Source: an uncultured Bacilli bacterium
GTDB taxonomy: Bacteria > Bacillota_I > Bacilli_A > RF39 > UBA660
Assembly: GCA_910583945.1 (NCBI GenBank)
Contig: CAJTYF010000048.1
Location: 1-10,194 of the forward strand
DNA: 10,194 bases
Direction of reading: 5' to 3'
Part shown: positions 1 to 5,797 of the stretch, piece by piece
Numbering within the stretch: position 1 is the stretch's first letter
Layout of the letters: the number at the start of each line of letters is the position of its first letter
Notes under the pieces: generated by a model
The model's database searches: none
The model's input: only the letters and a program-made list of their open reading frames with translations
What the model was told of the DNA's origin: nothing
Made by a program: the position numbers and the translations under genes

Positions 1-1
1 T

Positions 2-499
2 ACAGATTACAATTGTCCTTATAAATATTGTCTAAAAAAGTGTTGACAATCCATAGTTTTAGTTGGAGAAGCTCCTGCTAATAATGGTTGGAGAAAGAGT
101 CATAAACTATGGTGTGATATAAATGGTAAAGTATTACCTAGTGGAGTTGTATTGCAAAAACTATTTGATATTATTGATAGAGATATTTTTGAAACTACAT
201 TTTTAGAATCAGTTAAGTGTTATCCACTTGAAAGAAAAAATTTAAAAACTTGTTCTAGCAATTGTAAGAATATAATGTTAGAACAATTAAAAATATTAAA
301 TCCTAAATTGATTATTACTTTAGGAGAACTTCCAACTAGAAATTTACTTAATTTTAAATTTAATAAATTTTCAGATGTAGTTGGTAACATATATGAAGTT
401 AATGGTTACAAGATATTACCTATTTATCATCCTAGTCCTATCTCTCCAAAAAGTTATAAAGGTAATGTGCCTATATTTGAAAAATTAAGAGATTTGTAG
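2..499 (+). pseudogene. Uracil-DNA glycosylase, family 4-like, 5' end outside window and interrupted by an in-frame TGA
   Basis: The reading frame enters from the left edge, stops at TGA 44-46 and then stays open to TAG 497-499. Across that stop it reads as a UDG-superfamily protein: Cys-rich N-terminus (CPYKYCLKKC), strand plus motif 1 (IVLVGEAPANNGW, where GEAPG is usual), then SVKCYPLERKN with a further NC pair, PKLIITLGELPT and the C-terminal YHPSP motif. In family-4 enzymes the paired N-terminal cysteines and the later VKC/C pair bind a 4Fe-4S cluster, and these cysteines appear to be present. Such enzymes remove uracil from DNA. No ATG, GTG or TTG lies between the TGA and motif 1. The first usable start, TTG 152, would give 115 aa lacking motif 1, so the visible gene is probably broken. 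Sequencing error or readthrough remain possible. A terminator-like hairpin follows at 543. Confidence 0.7.
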
Positions 500-516
500 C
501 AATTTGTAGAATTATT

Positions 517-525
517 TGATATAAT
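517..525 (+). promoter_or_regulatory. Extended -10 promoter for the PHP-ATPase operon
   Basis: TGATATAAT is a perfect TG-n-TATAAT extended -10 element, 18 bases behind the UDG stop. No good -35 lies at 16-18 bp, which extended -10 promoters tolerate. Transcription would begin near 532, so the terminator-like hairpin at 543-581 would lie in the operon leader. This is a motif-based call in an AT-rich background. Confidence 0.45.
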
Positions 526-542
526 GAATTTAGATTTAAAGG

Positions 543-581
543 GCTAGTACAGACTTTAAAAGGTTTTGTATTGGCTTTTTT
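543..581 (+). terminator. Intrinsic terminator-like hairpin (UDG terminator and/or leader attenuator)
   Basis: GCTAGTACA at 543-551 pairs with TGTATTGGC at 567-575 over nine bases (three G-U pairs). The stem extends inwards through GACTT/AGGTT to a short AAA-rich loop, and TTTTTT follows at 576-581. This is the form of a Rho-independent terminator. It lies after the UDG remnant and before the SD of the PHP-ATPase gene. Because a promoter sits at 517-525, it may act as an attenuator in the leader rather than only ending UDG transcription. Confidence 0.6.
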
Positions 582-596
582 AATGTAGGTGGTAAA

Positions 597-2960
597 ATGG
601 AAAAATGGAATGCAATTGATTTACATATGCATACATTTGCAGGAATAACTCGTGATAGAAAGAGTGATGTAGTTAACTTTTCTTATCAAAAATATGTGAA
701 TGTATTATTGAAATATAAAATACAATTATGTGCTGTAACTAATCATAATATTATTAATTTTGAAAACTATATTATGTTAAATTATCTAGCTAATTTGTTA
801 CATAGAAATATTCTTTTAGGTGTAGAGTTAGATACAGTTACTGACTCTAATCATCCATTACATATAGTAACTATATTTAAAAAGTGCTTTGAGGAAAATT
901 TAAAGGTATCATATCATATTAATTCTTTAACTAAAATTAAAAATAATGATCCTGAAATAATATATTCAAGTGATGACATTGTAGATTTATTAAGAAAATA
1001 TGATTCTATTTTAATTCCTCATGGAATTAAATCTAAAGGTATATTTGAAGAAGCTTCAGAAATTAATATTATGGAGGCTTTAAAAAAGGTTAAAGAAAGA
1101 TTTATTAGAATATTTGACAGTCCTTCAAACTGGAAATTAGAACAAATAAAAGATTTTTTATCAAGTATAGGCGAAGAACAATTAGATCAGTTTGGCGGAG
1201 TATTATTTTCTGATATTAGAGACTGGGATAATTATGATAAAAAATATAGAAATTTTTATATGAATGCCGAGCCAACATTTAAAGGACTTGTACATTCAAT
1301 AACTAATCCCACAAGAAGATTTAAAAAATATGATAGTATAAATATAAATGATAACTATATTTCAAAAATAATTTTAAAAGCAAACACCAATCAAAACAGA
1401 ATAATAGAAACCATGCTTAATTTTAATAATGATTATAATTGTATAATCGGAAAGTCTGGCTCCGGAAAATCTTTATTATTAAATTTAATTAAGAGAGAGT
1501 TAATTTCAGGTTATAGTGAGAATATGCAATATGATTTTGCTAAAAATACTAGTGTAGAAATTTATAATGAAAAAGGGATTTTATTAAATCCAAGTATAAT
1601 AAATGTTGATACTGGAGCGGCTTTATATGATAAAATAATTAGAGCAAATGCTTCTAATGATAATGAAGATACTTATTCAATTATTGAATTGATAAATAAT
1701 AAATTTATTAAGCGGGAAAAATTTAATAAATTTTTAGAAGATTATAAAAAGAAAATAATGCAATATTGTAAGCTTCTGAAGGATATTCAAGAAAATGAAA
1801 AAAGCATTACTGAGAAACTAACTGAGCTAAATAGTAAGATATCTCAAAAAAAATCATTAATGTCAATAAAAGTGTTTAATATTAATATCTTAGAAGAGGA
1901 GAAAATTACATATACCAATGTTTTTTTACAACAATTTGGTGAATATGAAACATATATCACATCATTAAAAAATTTGTTAGTTGATTGTAAGGAAAATGAG
2001 AAACAATCGATAATTGATACTATAGAAAAATTAAGTACACAAATGTATAGTCTTAATAAAAAAATAATTTTTAGGAATTTGCTAGAAAAATACAAAGTTA
2101 AGAAAATTAGCACAATTAAAAAAATTATAGAGGATATAAATGGTAATATTTCACAAAAAGCACAATTAAAAACAAAATTAATAAATGAAATACCTAATGA
2201 TATGAATAATTTAGTAGAATTAATTAAACAAAATTTTATAAATAAATTAAAAATTGATTCATTCTCTTTAAATATAACTACTGATGATATAGATGATGAA
2301 AAAATAGTTAATATCAAACACAATGTTGTTGTAAAAGAAAAAATTGCAATAGATTTGACAAAATTTAATATAAAAGATAATAAAATATTTAATACATATG
2401 GGAAAAAAACTATGTTGGAAGATAAAATATTTAATTTAACAGATCCATCCGAAGCAAAAAAAGTAATTAATAAATATGCAGAGTTAAATTTGATAAATGA
2501 TAATAAAAGTGGAATATCTGACGACTTTGATGTTACAGTACAAATTTTATTTGATGGTCAAGATGTAAATGAATTAAATCCTGGTACTATTGCTAAAACA
2601 TATATTAGTATCTATTTTGAAGAAGAAATAAAAGGTGGTAAAAATAATGTAATACTATTTGATCAAATAGAAAATGATGTAGATAAACCATTTATAAGTG
2701 ATGTATTAAGGGAACTAATCGAAGATACAAAAGGCTATGTACAGATAATTATTGTAACACACGATCCTATCGTAGCTGTAAATGCTGACCCAACCAATTA
2801 TATCGAATGTATAAGAGATAAAGATAAGTTTTATTATAGAAGTTTTTGTCCAGAATGTGATGATAGAGATGAACTAAATACAATTGCTAAAAATGTTGAT
2901 GGATCAAAAGAAGTGATAAAAAATAGATATGAAATTTATGGAGGTGAAAATATATTATGA
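597..2960 (+). CDS. PHP phosphoesterase-domain / SMC-like ATPase fusion (TrlF-like)
   Basis: A 787-aa cytoplasmic protein with two parts. Residues 1-245 look like a PHP metal-dependent phosphoesterase: DLHMHT (H10, H12), AVTNHN (H50), LLGVELD (E77), HPLHIV, LIPHG (H142) and FSDIRD. The last is normally SDxH, so one metal ligand may be missing. Residues from about 255 form an SMC/ABC-type ATPase: Walker A GKSGSGKS (285-292), a Lys/Glu-rich coiled-coil insert (about 370-570), a signature-like LNPGTIAK (660-667), Walker B VILFDQIEND (685-694) and an H-loop histidine in IIIVTHD (H722). CPEC (751-754) lies near the C-terminus. PHP-ATPase fusions of this kind are annotated as TrlF family and occur in predicted stress or defence loci. 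Nuclease or phosphoesterase activity gated by ATP is inference. The start ATG follows AGGTGGT at 587-593. The stop overlaps the next ATG (ATGA), so it is the first gene of a three-gene operon. Confidence 0.85.
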   Translation: MEKWNAIDLHMHTFAGITRDRKSDVVNFSYQKYVNVLLKYKIQLCAVTNHNIINFENYIMLNYLANLLHRNILLGVELDTVTDSNHPLHIVTIFKKCFEENLKVSYHINSLTKIKNNDPEIIYSSDDIVDLLRKYDSILIPHGIKSKGIFEEASEINIMEALKKVKERFIRIFDSPSNWKLEQIKDFLSSIGEEQLDQFGGVLFSDIRDWDNYDKKYRNFYMNAEPTFKGLVHSITNPTRRFKKYDSININDNYISKIILKANTNQNRIIETMLNFNNDYNCIIGKSGSGKSLLLNLIKRELISGYSENMQYDFAKNTSVEIYNEKGILLNPSIINVDTGAALYDKIIRANASNDNEDTYSIIELINNKFIKREKFNKFLEDYKKKIMQYCKLLKDIQENEKSITEKLTELNSKISQKKSLMSIKVFNINILEEEKITYTNVFLQQFGEYETYITSLKNLLVDCKENEKQSIIDTIEKLSTQMYSLNKKIIFRNLLEKYKVKKISTIKKIIEDINGNISQKAQLKTKLINEIPNDMNNLVELIKQNFINKLKIDSFSLNITTDDIDDEKIVNIKHNVVVKEKIAIDLTKFNIKDNKIFNTYGKKTMLEDKIFNLTDPSEAKKVINKYAELNLINDNKSGISDDFDVTVQILFDGQDVNELNPGTIAKTYISIYFEEEIKGGKNNVILFDQIENDVDKPFISDVLRELIEDTKGYVQIIIVTHDPIVAVNADPTNYIECIRDKDKFYYRSFCPECDDRDELNTIAKNVDGSKEVIKNRYEIYGGENIL

Positions 2961-3268
2961 AAATTGAAATTAAAACAGATAGCATTGAAAATATAGTTAA
3001 ATTCCGTATAGATGACGAAGAATTTAGAGAATTTGATTATAAATCGTTGGATAGCGTTATTAGCAAAGCAATGTCTAATGATGATGAAATAGAATATGAA
3101 ACAGAAGAAAAATTAGAAGATTATGAAATGCTAATAAAAAAAATAGTTGTTGAGGCTCGAAGTGAAGATTTTAAAAATGCTGTTCAATTAATTATGAATG
3201 CAAAAAAAGAATATGAAGATTCAAAAGATGTTAGTTCAGAAGAAAATCAAGGAGAGCTTTATGATTGA
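2957..3268 (+). CDS. Small highly acidic protein, second gene of PHP-ATPase operon
   Basis: A 103-aa protein of unrecognised family. It is rich in Asp and Glu throughout (for example NDDEIEYETEEKLEDYE around residues 41-57) and has no signal peptide, membrane segment, cysteine or known catalytic motif. The N-terminus alternates charged and hydrophobic residues (MKIEIKTDSIENIVKFRI), suggesting beta strands. The rest looks helical, ending in a polar tail. The start is well supported by GGAGGTG at 2940-2946, ten bases before an ATG that overlaps the stop of the PHP-ATPase gene. It overlaps the GNAT gene by eight bases. Translational coupling on both sides suggests a partner, regulator or antitoxin-like subunit of the PHP-ATPase, but the sequence does not show which. 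Confidence 0.8.
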   Translation: MKIEIKTDSIENIVKFRIDDEEFREFDYKSLDSVISKAMSNDDEIEYETEEKLEDYEMLIKKIVVEARSEDFKNAVQLIMNAKKEYEDSKDVSSEENQGELYD

Positions 3269-3881
3269 TGATAGTTATTTAGAAATGAAAGTGAATTTTG
3301 GAAGGTTTAATTTAGAATTCAATAAACCATTGGAAAAATTTGAGTTTAATGAATTATCAGATTTGATATCTTATTATCCAATTACAATGGAACTTATTGA
3401 AAAAAGTGATGACAATGACAATCAAAAAACTATAGTTTCTTTAAGTGGATATTTTTATGATATGGATTATATATATAAATATGGTCTAAGTTTATTTGAT
3501 ACTTTTGATATGTGTAGTGGTGATACCAATAAATTATATGATATTCTATTTGATGGGGAAGAAAAAATCAAAATTGATTATCAAACTTTTTCTGATAATA
3601 TTTTTTACTTAGATAGAATATATGTTGAAAAAGATTATAGAAATAAAGGATATGCAAAACTTTTGCTTAAGCAATTAGAGGATTTAATTAAGTATGTGTT
3701 TAAACTGAATGTTGGTATTATTGTTGTATGTGCCCAACCTTTTGAAAAAAATGGTGTTGAGGAAAAAATGATTAGGGATGACAAAACATTAAAAAGAAAA
3801 TTAATAGAATTATATAAAAATGTAGGTTTTAAAGAAATTAATAATAATTATGATTATTTAGTAAAAGTAATAGATGATTAA
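3261..3881 (+). CDS. GNAT-family N-acetyltransferase, third gene of PHP-ATPase operon
   Basis: A 206-aa protein. Its C-terminal half has the GNAT fold: motif A as FYLDRIYVEKDYRNKGYA (115-132), with the acetyl-CoA pyrophosphate-binding R-N-K-G-Y-A at 127-132, then the amphipathic LLLKQLEDLIKYV helix, strand VGIIVVCAQP (151-160) and the motif B region LYKNVGF (184-190). Residues 1-110 do not resemble a standard part of the family and may set substrate choice. The start at 3261 is preferred because AAGGAGAG lies at 3249-3256. An upstream in-frame ATG at 3198 has no such site and would lie deep inside the preceding gene. TAA ends the operon. GNAT enzymes acetylate amino groups of proteins, tRNA-bound amino acids or small molecules; the target here is unknown. 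Confidence 0.82.
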   Translation: MIDDSYLEMKVNFGRFNLEFNKPLEKFEFNELSDLISYYPITMELIEKSDDNDNQKTIVSLSGYFYDMDYIYKYGLSLFDTFDMCSGDTNKLYDILFDGEEKIKIDYQTFSDNIFYLDRIYVEKDYRNKGYAKLLLKQLEDLIKYVFKLNVGIIVVCAQPFEKNGVEEKMIRDDKTLKRKLIELYKNVGFKEINNNYDYLVKVIDD

Positions 3882-3921
3882 TATAGTTTTAAACTTTTAC
3901 ATTATTTGTTATTGAAATATA

Positions 3922-3951
3922 TTGTAAGAGAACATAAAGTTATGTTATAAT
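3922..3951 (+). promoter_or_regulatory. Sigma-A type promoter with extended -10, downstream of the GNAT gene
   Basis: TTGTAA at 3922-3927 and TGTTATAAT at 3943-3951 (extended -10, hexamer 3946-3951) are separated by 18 bp. Start would fall near 3958, just before the palindrome at 3961. No protein gene follows on this strand before the terminator at 4105-4128, so the promoter would drive a non-coding RNA of about 170 nt, or antisense to the 3' end of the integrase remnant. Confidence 0.4.
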
Positions 3952-3960
3952 TAGTCTATC

Positions 3961-3980
3961 AAGTATTTACTTAAATACTT
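3961..3980. repeat. Perfect 9-bp palindrome with 2-bp centre
   Basis: AAGTATTTA at 3961-3969 and its exact complement TAAATACTT at 3972-3980 are separated by CT. It lies just behind the predicted start point near 3958, so it could be an operator, the first hairpin of a small RNA, or a protein-binding site next to the integrase remnant. Confidence 0.6.
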
Positions 3981-3988
3981 TTACTACT

Positions 3989-4019
3989 TGGGTGCAAAAC
4001 TCATTTTGGTATTGCCCCA
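3989..4019. repeat. Imperfect inverted repeat, possible recombinase attachment core
   Basis: TGGGTGCAA at 3989-3997 and TTGCCCCA at 4012-4019 are inverted copies differing by one extra T in the left arm, with 14 bases between. It is one of the few G/C-rich patches here and lies about 60-90 bases beyond the stop of the integrase remnant. Inverted arms around a short spacer are how tyrosine recombinase core sites look, but their spacer is usually 6-8 bp, so this is only suggestive. Confidence 0.3.
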
Positions 4020-4027
4020 TTAATTTG

Positions 4028-4053
4028 ATTAAGACATAGTGATATGTTTTAAT
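4028..4053. repeat. Perfect 11-bp inverted repeat with GTGA loop
   Basis: ATTAAGACATA at 4028-4038 and TATGTTTTAAT at 4043-4053 pair over all eleven positions as RNA (one G-U pair). The GTGA loop at 4039-4042 is of the GNRA type on the plus strand. A GNRA loop on this strand favours an RNA role over a DNA-binding palindrome. Confidence 0.5.
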
Positions 4054-4081
4054 ATAAAGTTTTTTAAAATCTTGGTGGGTC

Positions 4082-4797
4082 TTAAAAAAACTTATTTATA
4101 AAAGGAATGCGTTTTCGTATTCTTTTTTCTTGGTGTAAATAAACGTCACAAGTCATCGAGACTTTACTATGTCCCATAGAACGTAATCAATAGGGACACC
4201 TTTATGTATCATACGAGTTGCATAACTATGCCTAAATTCATGTTGGGTAATTTCATGAATATGTGCCTTTTCACACGCTTTTTTCTTATGTCTGTCTAGT
4301 GTACTAGTAGATAAAGGTTTTTCGCCACCAAATAGGAAATATTCATCTTTAAATGTGCCATATTGTTTTAAGTAAATTCTTTTTAATTTCCAGATTCTAA
4401 ATCGCATTAAATAGCTTATTTCTAAGTCTCTTAAAGAGGATTGATTTTTTGGTGTGTCGAGTTCTCTTCTTCCTTGTCTGTGAAGTGTATGGTTTATGAA
4501 AACTGTATTTCTTTTTAAATCACAAAATCTAAGGGCCATTGTTTCACTTGGTCTAGTACCATAAAAGAATATAAAATTAAAAAATTGCTTGTAGATATAA
4601 TTATCTAAATTTTTTCTAAATTTCCTAAATTCAAATAAAGTATAGACTTCATGGTCTTTACGTTCAATTTTTTTAGTAAAATTTCCCGCGTTTAGTACAA
4701 TAGTTTCTGAAATATAACCATATAAGATGCAATATTTTATAAAAGAGCTAAAAGTATAATATTTGTTACTATTAAAAAGTCTATTTGTTTTTTTCTA
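4082..4797 (-). pseudogene. Tyrosine recombinase/phage-type integrase remnant, N-terminally truncated and frameshifted
   Basis: On the minus strand an open stretch runs from about 4794 to TGA near 4155. It covers the end of the core-binding domain (ILYGYISETIVLNAGNF) and most of the catalytic domain: GTRPSETMALRF (Arg codon 4552-4554), FINHTLHRQGRRELDTPKNQ, and the HEFRHSYATRM box with His-x-x-Arg. After GVPIDYV (Val codon 4180-4182) the frame is lost. Two bases later, from 4177, another frame reads MGHSKVSMTCDVYLHQEKR, containing the remaining His and the nucleophile Tyr, and ends at TAA 4082-4084. Relatives normally have two to three residues between V and (M/L)GHS, so a small deletion, perhaps seven bases, is likely. 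The arm-binding and much of the core-binding domain are missing. The only intact sub-ORF begins at the internal ATG 4539. It is a dead integrase marking a former mobile element. Confidence 0.85.
4105..4128 (+). terminator. Intrinsic terminator at the end of the island's plus-strand genes
   Basis: GAATGCG at 4105-4111 pairs with CGTATTC at 4116-4122 (one G-U pair) across a TTTT loop, and TTTTTT follows at 4123-4128. In the other direction the stem has an A-C mismatch, so it favours the plus strand. It would end both the PHP-ATPase/GNAT operon and any RNA from the promoter at 3922. It also lies inside the last codons of the minus-strand integrase remnant, so its terminator form may partly be chance. 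Confidence 0.5.
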
Positions 4798-5656
4798 TTA
4801 TTCCATACACCATTGAAATATTTGTGGGAACTATATATTTGGCTTCTAATTTTTTAGCGACTACTAATACAAAGGCACACATGGCGCGAGTAGCAGACCA
4901 CCAGTCAGGATTTGCTACTTTTTTCTTGATTTCATCTAGAGATATGTTTTCATAATATCTTTTCGTTTCTTTTATTCTAGTTTCAATGTCCATCATAATG
5001 GTTGCCTGATTATCTTTGTATAAAGTGTTTTCTTCATATTTCATACCAGAGTTGCGGGCAAAAAATTCATGTCCACCTCCAGCAAGTATTAAAATATCGA
5101 CTTTGGTGTCGGGGATATTTAATCTTTCTTCTATATAATTCATCACTTCTTCAAGTGGGGTTTTGGCATAATCTTCATCTAAATCGGGAAAAGCGTTCAT
5201 AACGTCTAGTCCACCAATAGCTGTATTTTTGCTTTCGCTGATTTTCTTATCAAATATAGAAATTTCAGTAGAACCGCCACCCCCAATAAAGATTCCGACT
5301 TTTTTGGAGGTAAATCTTGTTGCACCTAAAACCGTTAGTTCATTTTCTTGTTCTTGAGAGATAATATGAAATTCTACACCTGTTTTATTAAAAAAATCAT
5401 TTAAAAATGTTTCTTTTTCGTTTTGATTTAGTTCTCTAAAAATACTTGTGCCACATACATAAATATCTTGATAATATTCTTGTAATTCATTAATTTTATT
5501 GGTTAACTTATCTATATCTTTTTGGCTTATAGATTTGTTTTCTTTATAATTCTTTTTAAAAGGAATCGTGAGTTCTTCTAATCTTTCTATTGTTTGTCCA
5601 TTATAGATGTCAATTTTAGTGTTGGTTGAACCTACTTCAATTATAATTTTATTCAT
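4781..5656 (-). CDS. Ppx/GppA phosphatase family protein, short single-domain-pair form
   Basis: A 291-aa protein of the sugar-kinase/actin/hsp70 ATPase fold, Ppx/GppA type. Motifs in order: phosphate-1 loop IIIEVGSTNTKIDIY (4-18), CGTSIFRELNQ (68-78, family ATSAxR), IISQEQENELTVLGA (98-112), phosphate-2 loop GIFIGGGGSTEIS (121-133), ILAGGGHEF (190-198) and the C-terminal ATRAMCAF (255-262) with IVPTNISMVYGII. Family members hydrolyse polyphosphate or pppGpp. The usual Asp of the first loop is Glu7, and the Asp before GGGSTE is replaced by Phe123, so substrate or activity may differ. Length matches short Ppx forms without the C-terminal HD-like domain. ATG 5656 has AGAGGT at 5663-5668. It is divergent from the plus-strand operon at 5798. 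Its last codons overlap the frame of the integrase remnant. Confidence 0.8.
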   Translation of the reverse strand: MNKIIIEVGSTNTKIDIYNGQTIERLEELTIPFKKNYKENKSISQKDIDKLTNKINELQEYYQDIYVCGTSIFRELNQNEKETFLNDFFNKTGVEFHIISQEQENELTVLGATRFTSKKVGIFIGGGGSTEISIFDKKISESKNTAIGGLDVMNAFPDLDEDYAKTPLEEVMNYIEERLNIPDTKVDILILAGGGHEFFARNSGMKYEENTLYKDNQATIMMDIETRIKETKRYYENISLDEIKKKVANPDWWSATRAMCAFVLVVAKKLEAKYIVPTNISMVYGIIEKNK

Positions 5657-5678
5657 TTCTTTACCTCTATTCGAGTTT

Positions 5679-5684
5679 ATTATA
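5679..5684 (-). promoter_or_regulatory. -10 element for the Ppx/GppA-like gene
   Basis: The minus strand reads TATAAT here, followed about 16 bases later by the AGAGGT ribosome binding site and ATG 5656. This gives a very short leader. No convincing -35 is visible, only AT-rich DNA upstream. Confidence 0.35.
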
Positions 5685-5716
5685 CTATAATTTTAAAGAT
5701 TAATCGTAAATTATTT

Positions 5717-5722
5717 TATAAT
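5717..5722 (+). promoter_or_regulatory. Possible -10 element for the operon starting at 5798
   Basis: TATAAT lies on the plus strand in the divergent intergenic region, giving a leader of roughly 70 bases before AGAGGAAG and ATG 5798. TTTAAA at 5692-5697, 19 bases upstream, is a poor -35. AT-rich context makes this call weak. Confidence 0.25.
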
Positions 5723-5797
5723 GTTTAAAATTCTGTAAAACTCTATGGACTTCTTATTTTATATTTGTTACTATTTATTATAAGAGGAAGATGAAAA

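Larger units (their letters stand above)
3958..4128 (+). ncRNA. Candidate structured small RNA between GNAT gene and integrase remnant
   Basis: A promoter (3922-3951), four successive hairpins (3961-3980, 3989-4019, 4028-4053, 4057-4093) and a terminator (4105-4128) line up on the plus strand over about 170 bases with no open frame. I do not recognise it as tmRNA, 6S, SRP RNA, RNase P RNA or a known riboswitch. Two cautions apply: inverted repeats are common in AT-rich DNA, and bases 4082-4128 are also the antisense of the integrase C-terminal codons. The hairpins could equally be recombinase sites. Confidence 0.25.

Noticed and set aside
44..46. TGA read as tryptophan (mycoplasma code)
   Set aside because: Trp is TGG in every intact gene, none has an internal TGA, and TGA ends two genes at tight ATGA-type or overlapping junctions (2958-2960, 3266-3268).
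1844..2323. Open minus-strand frame of 159 codons
   Set aside because: It lies inside the PHP-ATPase coiled-coil region; its Phe/Ile/Leu/Ser-rich translation is the mirror of Lys/Asn-rich codons, and it has no ribosome binding site.
3198..3260. Longer start for the GNAT gene
   Set aside because: It has no ribosome binding site and would put 21 Lys-rich residues in front from inside the acidic gene; ATG 3261 has a strong AAGGAGAG.
3961..4093. CRISPR array or tandem repeat array
   Set aside because: The inverted repeats differ from each other in sequence and spacing; there is no repeated unit with spacers.
5002..5202. Open plus-strand frame of 66 codons
   Set aside because: Antisense to the middle of the Ppx/GppA-like gene; no family likeness and no promoter or ribosome binding site.
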